A stretch of DNA of 64,000 nt, taken from the NCBI GenBank assembly GCA_963920765.1, contig OY987251.1:13023219-13087218 (forward strand), written 5' to 3'. Positions 60,405-64,000 of this stretch are shown piece after piece (the first letter of the stretch is position 1; each line of letters begins with the position of its first letter). A program made the position numbers and the translations under genes. The notes below the pieces were generated by a model. That model saw only the letters and a list, made by a program, of their open reading frames with translations, was not told the DNA's origin and ran no database searches. The DNA is from Ulota crispa (Eukaryota > Streptophyta > Bryopsida > Orthotrichales > Orthotrichaceae).

Positions 60405-60413
60405 ATGGGATTT

Positions 60414-60555
60414 TACTAGAAGAAATCTTGTCCTAAATGATTGGTTCACGATGACTGCAAATGTCCTAAATGACTGTAATTGAGTTGTTGTATAGTTGTT
60501 TAGGACATTTGAGTTGTCGTGAACTAGTCGTTTAGGACAATTTTTTCTTCTAGTG
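60414..60555. mobile_element. 142-bp CACTA palindromic element, copy 3
   Basis: Starts TACTAGAAGAAATCTTG (first C changed to T), ends TTTTTCTTCTAGTG, with TTT on both sides (60411-60413 and 60556-60558). Inserted in the surrounding repeat, so the empty site can be read from 57137-57411. Confidence 0.9.
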
Positions 60556-60723
60556 TTTGGACCCCAAAAAGGGCCCTTTCCTTTAAAACCATGGAGATTT
60601 TGGGAACACTTCCACATAGGTAGTTTGCAAAAGTTTGACATGGCATTGAGACAACTATGTCAAATAATATTATTTAATTAATTTTTTGAAAAAAAATTCC
60701 AAAAATCCATTTTTTTAAAGACT

Positions 60724-60778
60724 TATTATTATTATTATTATTATTATTAGTATTACTATTATTATTATTATTATTATT
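60724..60778. repeat. (ATT)n microsatellite
   Basis: ATTATTATT units with single-base interruptions inside the repeat at 60405-60892. Confidence 0.85.
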
Positions 60779-60939
60779 TTGTTTAATTTTTTTACTTAAT
60801 TTTTTGTTTTCTAACAACCAACATTGGTTGATTTCCAACATTGAGAACATCCAAACTCACAGTCCTTTCTTGGGCCCAAATCCCTTGTAATGCAAGTGGC
60901 GCTTCCTACGCCATGCGTTCACCATTAGAGATTTATCAA

Positions 60940-61605
60940 AAAATTCATAAGTTAAATAGAATGTAAAGTAAAAGTTTTAGTAAATCTTTGAATTGTATCT
61001 ATGTGATAATATCACAAAGAGTGGAGATAGGATATTTACAAAGGTGCATATGTGATATTACAAAGGTCATTGTAAATTATCAGTATGACTAGGTTGGCGC
61101 TTGCTATGCTACAAAATCACTATCAAAATTTTATTAGGATTTTCATATGTTGGATAAAATGCAAAGTAAATTTTTTAGTAAGTCTTCAAATTGTATCTAT
61201 GTGATAATATCACAAATTTTGAAGATGTGATGAATATTTACAAAGGTGCAAATGTGATATTACAGAGGTCCTTGTGATTTTAGTAGGATGATTAGGATTT
61301 TCATAGATTAGACAAAACACAAAGTAAAAATTTCAGTAAGTCTTTAAACTATATATATGTGATAATATCACAAATTTTGGAGATGTGATATTTACAAAGG
61401 TACAAATGTGATAATATAGATGTCCTTGTGATTTTAGAAACATGACTAGGATTTTCATATGTTAGACAAAACACAAAGTAATTTTTTTAATAAATCTTTA
61501 AATTGTATCTATGTGATAATATCAAAGAGAGTGAAATGTGACATGACAAAGGTCAAGATGTGATGTTATAGAGGTCGGGATGTGTTGTTACAAAGGCCCT
61601 TGTGA
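60940..61605. repeat. Four-unit tandem repeat next to a TTAA element
   Basis: Units of about 160-195 bp carrying GTATCTATGTGATAATATCA, ATTTACAAAGGTGCAAATGT and GTCCTTGTGATTTTAG. The last unit ends AAAGGCCCTTGTGA exactly at the TTAA that opens the next element. GAGGTCGGG.TGTG words of the last unit return at 63795-63840. Confidence 0.75.
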
Positions 61606-62241
61606 TTAACCCCTCAAGGTCCAAGGGGACCAAAACTATCCCTCCTTATTTGTAATTTGGGATGTCTAAATTTTCTTCATGATTAATTACAATGATTTCT
61701 TTTTATAAAGTTCTTGTTGAAGTCTTGTTTTAGTATCAAGTCTGATTTTGAAAATGACTAATTATGATTTTTCTATTTAAGATTTTGTGCAAGGGTGTCC
61801 ATTGCAAATCTTCACTTTCTAGTGAATGAGCCTATAGTACACTAGAACTTGGAGAAACAATCACTTCATAAACTTAATTAAAAAAGTAGTAGATTAGATT
61901 TTAAGAAGTCATAAATTGATTAGGGTTACACATGTTGTACTTTACCTACTCATATTTTTTTGGTATCCTCAATTTTAATTTTGAGATGTGAAAAGAGGAT
62001 TGAAAGACTTCAAATCACTTTCACAGTTTTAACACCCTCTTGATCAAATGTTACAGTAAACCAATCTATAAGTGATATTGTTGTGTTTTTTTTTTCTATG
62101 TGATCTCTTACATATCTAGTTTGAATTTGTACAGTTACAATTTTAAAAAAATTGATGCAACTTATCAAAATGTTGACATTTAGTTCATCTAAGAATAGAT
62201 TCTAAGATACTCAAGAAAGTGCATGGGCCTTGAAGGGTTAA
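61606..62241. mobile_element. TTAA-ended element (636 bp)
   Basis: TTAA (61606-61609) then CCCCTCAAGGTCCAAGG; right end GGGCCTTGAAGGG then TTAA (62238-62241). The ends pair as CCC(C/T)TCAAGG(T/C)CCA. AT-rich interior, non-coding. Confidence 0.75.
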
Positions 62242-62465
62242 GAACCAACAAGCCTTGTTTTTAGCATCTCTTACACATGGTTCCTACAATTTTAGTGATT
62301 TTGGACTTTGAAAAATCTTTGAGAACAAATACTTGCACTTGGAACCTTGAAATTGATGCCAATATTTTTAGTTTCCACTTCTTAACTCATAGTATTTTTT
62401 TAAAATTAGTCAACTATTTTACCTACTCCAAAATCCTTATTTCCATGCTTATGGGTGTGCCTACC

Positions 62466-63388
62466 TTAACCCCTAAAATTATTTTGTGTTCAGAGGCCCA
62501 AAACTGCTTCAAAATACTAGTCCCCAAAGCAAGGTCAAAATCTTCATTGAAACTTACTTTTTAACAAATCCAACCGTAGGATCCTTTGGTTGACTTGCAC
62601 AAGTACATTGTCCCAAAATTTTAGAATGAAAATCCCCACCACTTGCAAGATCAATGTGCCTAAATATCAAAATGTAGGCTTTTTCTAGTCCTTCCAAAAG
62701 AAGAAGTTTTTATTTTCAAACTTTTTAGAGAAAAACACATATGTTGTATTTCTTGTGCAATTTTTGCAATATGTCAAATAAAGGGTTGAAAGCATATATA
62801 CAAAAATTTAACCAAAAAAAATCTTGGATTCATTTTTACAAAAATTGTAAAGTGAAAGGTATTAATGAATGAAAGATATAACTAATATGCTAATAAGTTT
62901 GGAAGAATTTGAAAATTGTTAATCCCAATGGTGAGAATGCTCTAACAGACAATTAGTAACTTTAATTTTAATTTTAATTTTTAATTTTTCAAAATTGAGA
63001 GTAAAAGATAACTTAATATGTTTTTTCTACCCTCTTCCTACCTTCATTGCCCGCAAAAGAAAACTCCTTGTAACTCTTACTTCATTACTTGGAATTGAGT
63101 GATTCAATGTTTTTTAGTAGGTATCAATTTACACAATTCTATGAAATTAAAAAAAAAAAAAAAAATAGAATATATTTTTTGTTGCCCGGTTTGACATTGA
63201 AATTGAAAAAACCTTCTAACTTTTGCAATACTTATTGGAACGACATGAAATAAAGCTTCACATGTAGATTATGATGAGTAGCATCCATCCTAAAAATTTC
63301 ATGAAAAATTTCCCAATTATGAAGTCACTAGAGCCTGCCCAAGTTCTCATAAAGCCCAAAGTGGGTTCCTTGGGCCTTTAGGGGTTAA
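62466..63388. mobile_element. TTAA-ended element with an outer inverted repeat
   Basis: TTAA then CCCCTAAA on the left (62466) and TTTAGGGG then TTAA on the right (63385-63388). The inverted repeat goes on outside: ATGGGTGTGCCTACC before the left TTAA and GGTAGGCACACCCAT after the right one. A poly-A run is at 63149-63165. Non-coding. Confidence 0.65.
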
Positions 63389-63914
63389 GGTAGGCACACC
63401 CATTAGCGACCACCTCCCAATACCGCACTCTAGTTTTTGGTTGTTTTCCACCCAATGTTGAACCTAAAGTAGAGCACTAAATGCCACTTGCACAAGCAAA
63501 TCCTGCCACATGTTTGTTGTTAAGTTGCTTTGAGGCGATTGGGATTGGGACCATCCTGTGCATTTATAGGAACACACTCAAGCACTTCCAAGGGTAGTTT
63601 AGAGTTACCTATAGAATCCTTTGAGTTGCAACTTTGCCATTTAATATAAAACATTCTACAATACTTTTTTCCACAAAAATTACGTTCCTTGATAGCTTGT
63701 TGAAAAGCTAATCCTATGAGTTCTTTTCCAAAAAATTTTGAGACCTTGAGGTGCCCCAAAATCTTAAATGATCGGGTGTGCCTATCTTATAGAGGTCGGG
63801 GTGTGATGTTACAGAGGTCGAGATGTGCTATTACAGAGGCCCTTGTGGGAGCCGATTATCGTGCTAATCCAAGGGGAGGTAGGGAGTTTAGGGTTAGTCG
63901 TCGTTTCTCTCGTA

Positions 63915-64000
63915 CCCGAATTGTGTCGAGCAGCCCGCGCAACTCCTGTTGCACCAAACCCTCGAGCTTTTGCAGCGACGCCGCGGGCCGCGCGACCTCC
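63915..64000 (-). CDS. Partial exon at the right edge, coiled-coil-like
   Basis: GC-rich sequence cut by the window edge. In one minus-strand frame it reads VARPAASLQKLEGLVQQELR then GLLDTIR, up to a donor CGG|GTACGA (63914-63913) in phase 0. The other frames are also open over this short length, so the choice rests on the donor and composition. It could be the upstream exon of 57873-57998. Confidence 0.35.

Larger units (their letters stand above)
60405..60892. mobile_element. CATTACAAGGGATTTGG element interrupted by CACTA palindrome
   Basis: The right end CAAATCCCTTGTAATG and interior match 57137-57411. The left end is cut: GGGATTT (60407-60413) continues as TTTGGACCCC after the CACTA element, as in the intact copy GGGATTTGGACTC. 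Confidence 0.75.

Overview
This window reads as nuclear DNA of a land plant. It is AT-rich and full of transposons, with two well-preserved, GC-richer, multi-exon genes of land-plant type. There is no sign of bacterial, organellar or viral sequence. Three things support a plant: a secreted family GH3 beta-D-glucan glucohydrolase with five exons, a COI1-type jasmonate-receptor F-box/LRR gene with six exons, and a tRNA-Trp(CCA) that matches the plant nuclear form. The COI1 pocket carries Val where Arabidopsis has Ala384, the state described for Marchantia. That hints at a bryophyte or other non-seed plant, but it is an inference and the species is not resolved.

Layout. 1-4241: miniature inverted-repeat elements in AT-rich DNA. 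4242-12773: one PIF/Harbinger DNA transposon with matching ends and a TAA target duplication. It holds a decayed SANT/trihelix gene (+) and a decayed DDE nuclease gene (-), and the SANT gene is split by a 2.86-kb CACTA element that carries further insertions. 12777-15320: intergenic, with a dispersed repeat in inverted arms. 16215-19787: the GH3 gene (+), with tandem duplications in introns 1, 3 and 4, and two extra broken copies of its 3' end downstream. 20405-31440: repeats, a Stowaway element, nested elements, a telomere-motif minisatellite and the tRNA gene. 31956-41140: COI1 (-), with introns full of repeats and a repeat array downstream that copies its last codons. 42100-64000: mainly repeats. 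On the minus strand are a possible last exon (57873-57998) and a possible upstream exon at the right edge (63915-64000), which may be one gene with an intron of about 6 kb.

The most unusual signal is a dispersed set of elements bounded by TTAA, with ends starting CCC(C/T)T. One sits in a GH3 intron, one in a COI1 intron, and four stand side by side at 44330-45295. This end structure is that of piggyBac-type transposons, a superfamily rarely described in plants. No transposase for them lies in the window. The other non-autonomous families are long-armed GGGAATT elements with 8-9 bp target duplications, 142-143 bp CACTA palindromes with 3-bp duplications, a TA-flanked mariner-like element, a Stowaway element and a family with TTAAATTGGGAAAA arms.

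The two complete genes are unrelated in function: cell-wall glucan hydrolysis and hormone perception. Both show heavy local tandem duplication in and next to the gene. Gene models were drawn by eye from splice consensus and remembered family conservation, with no transcript evidence.
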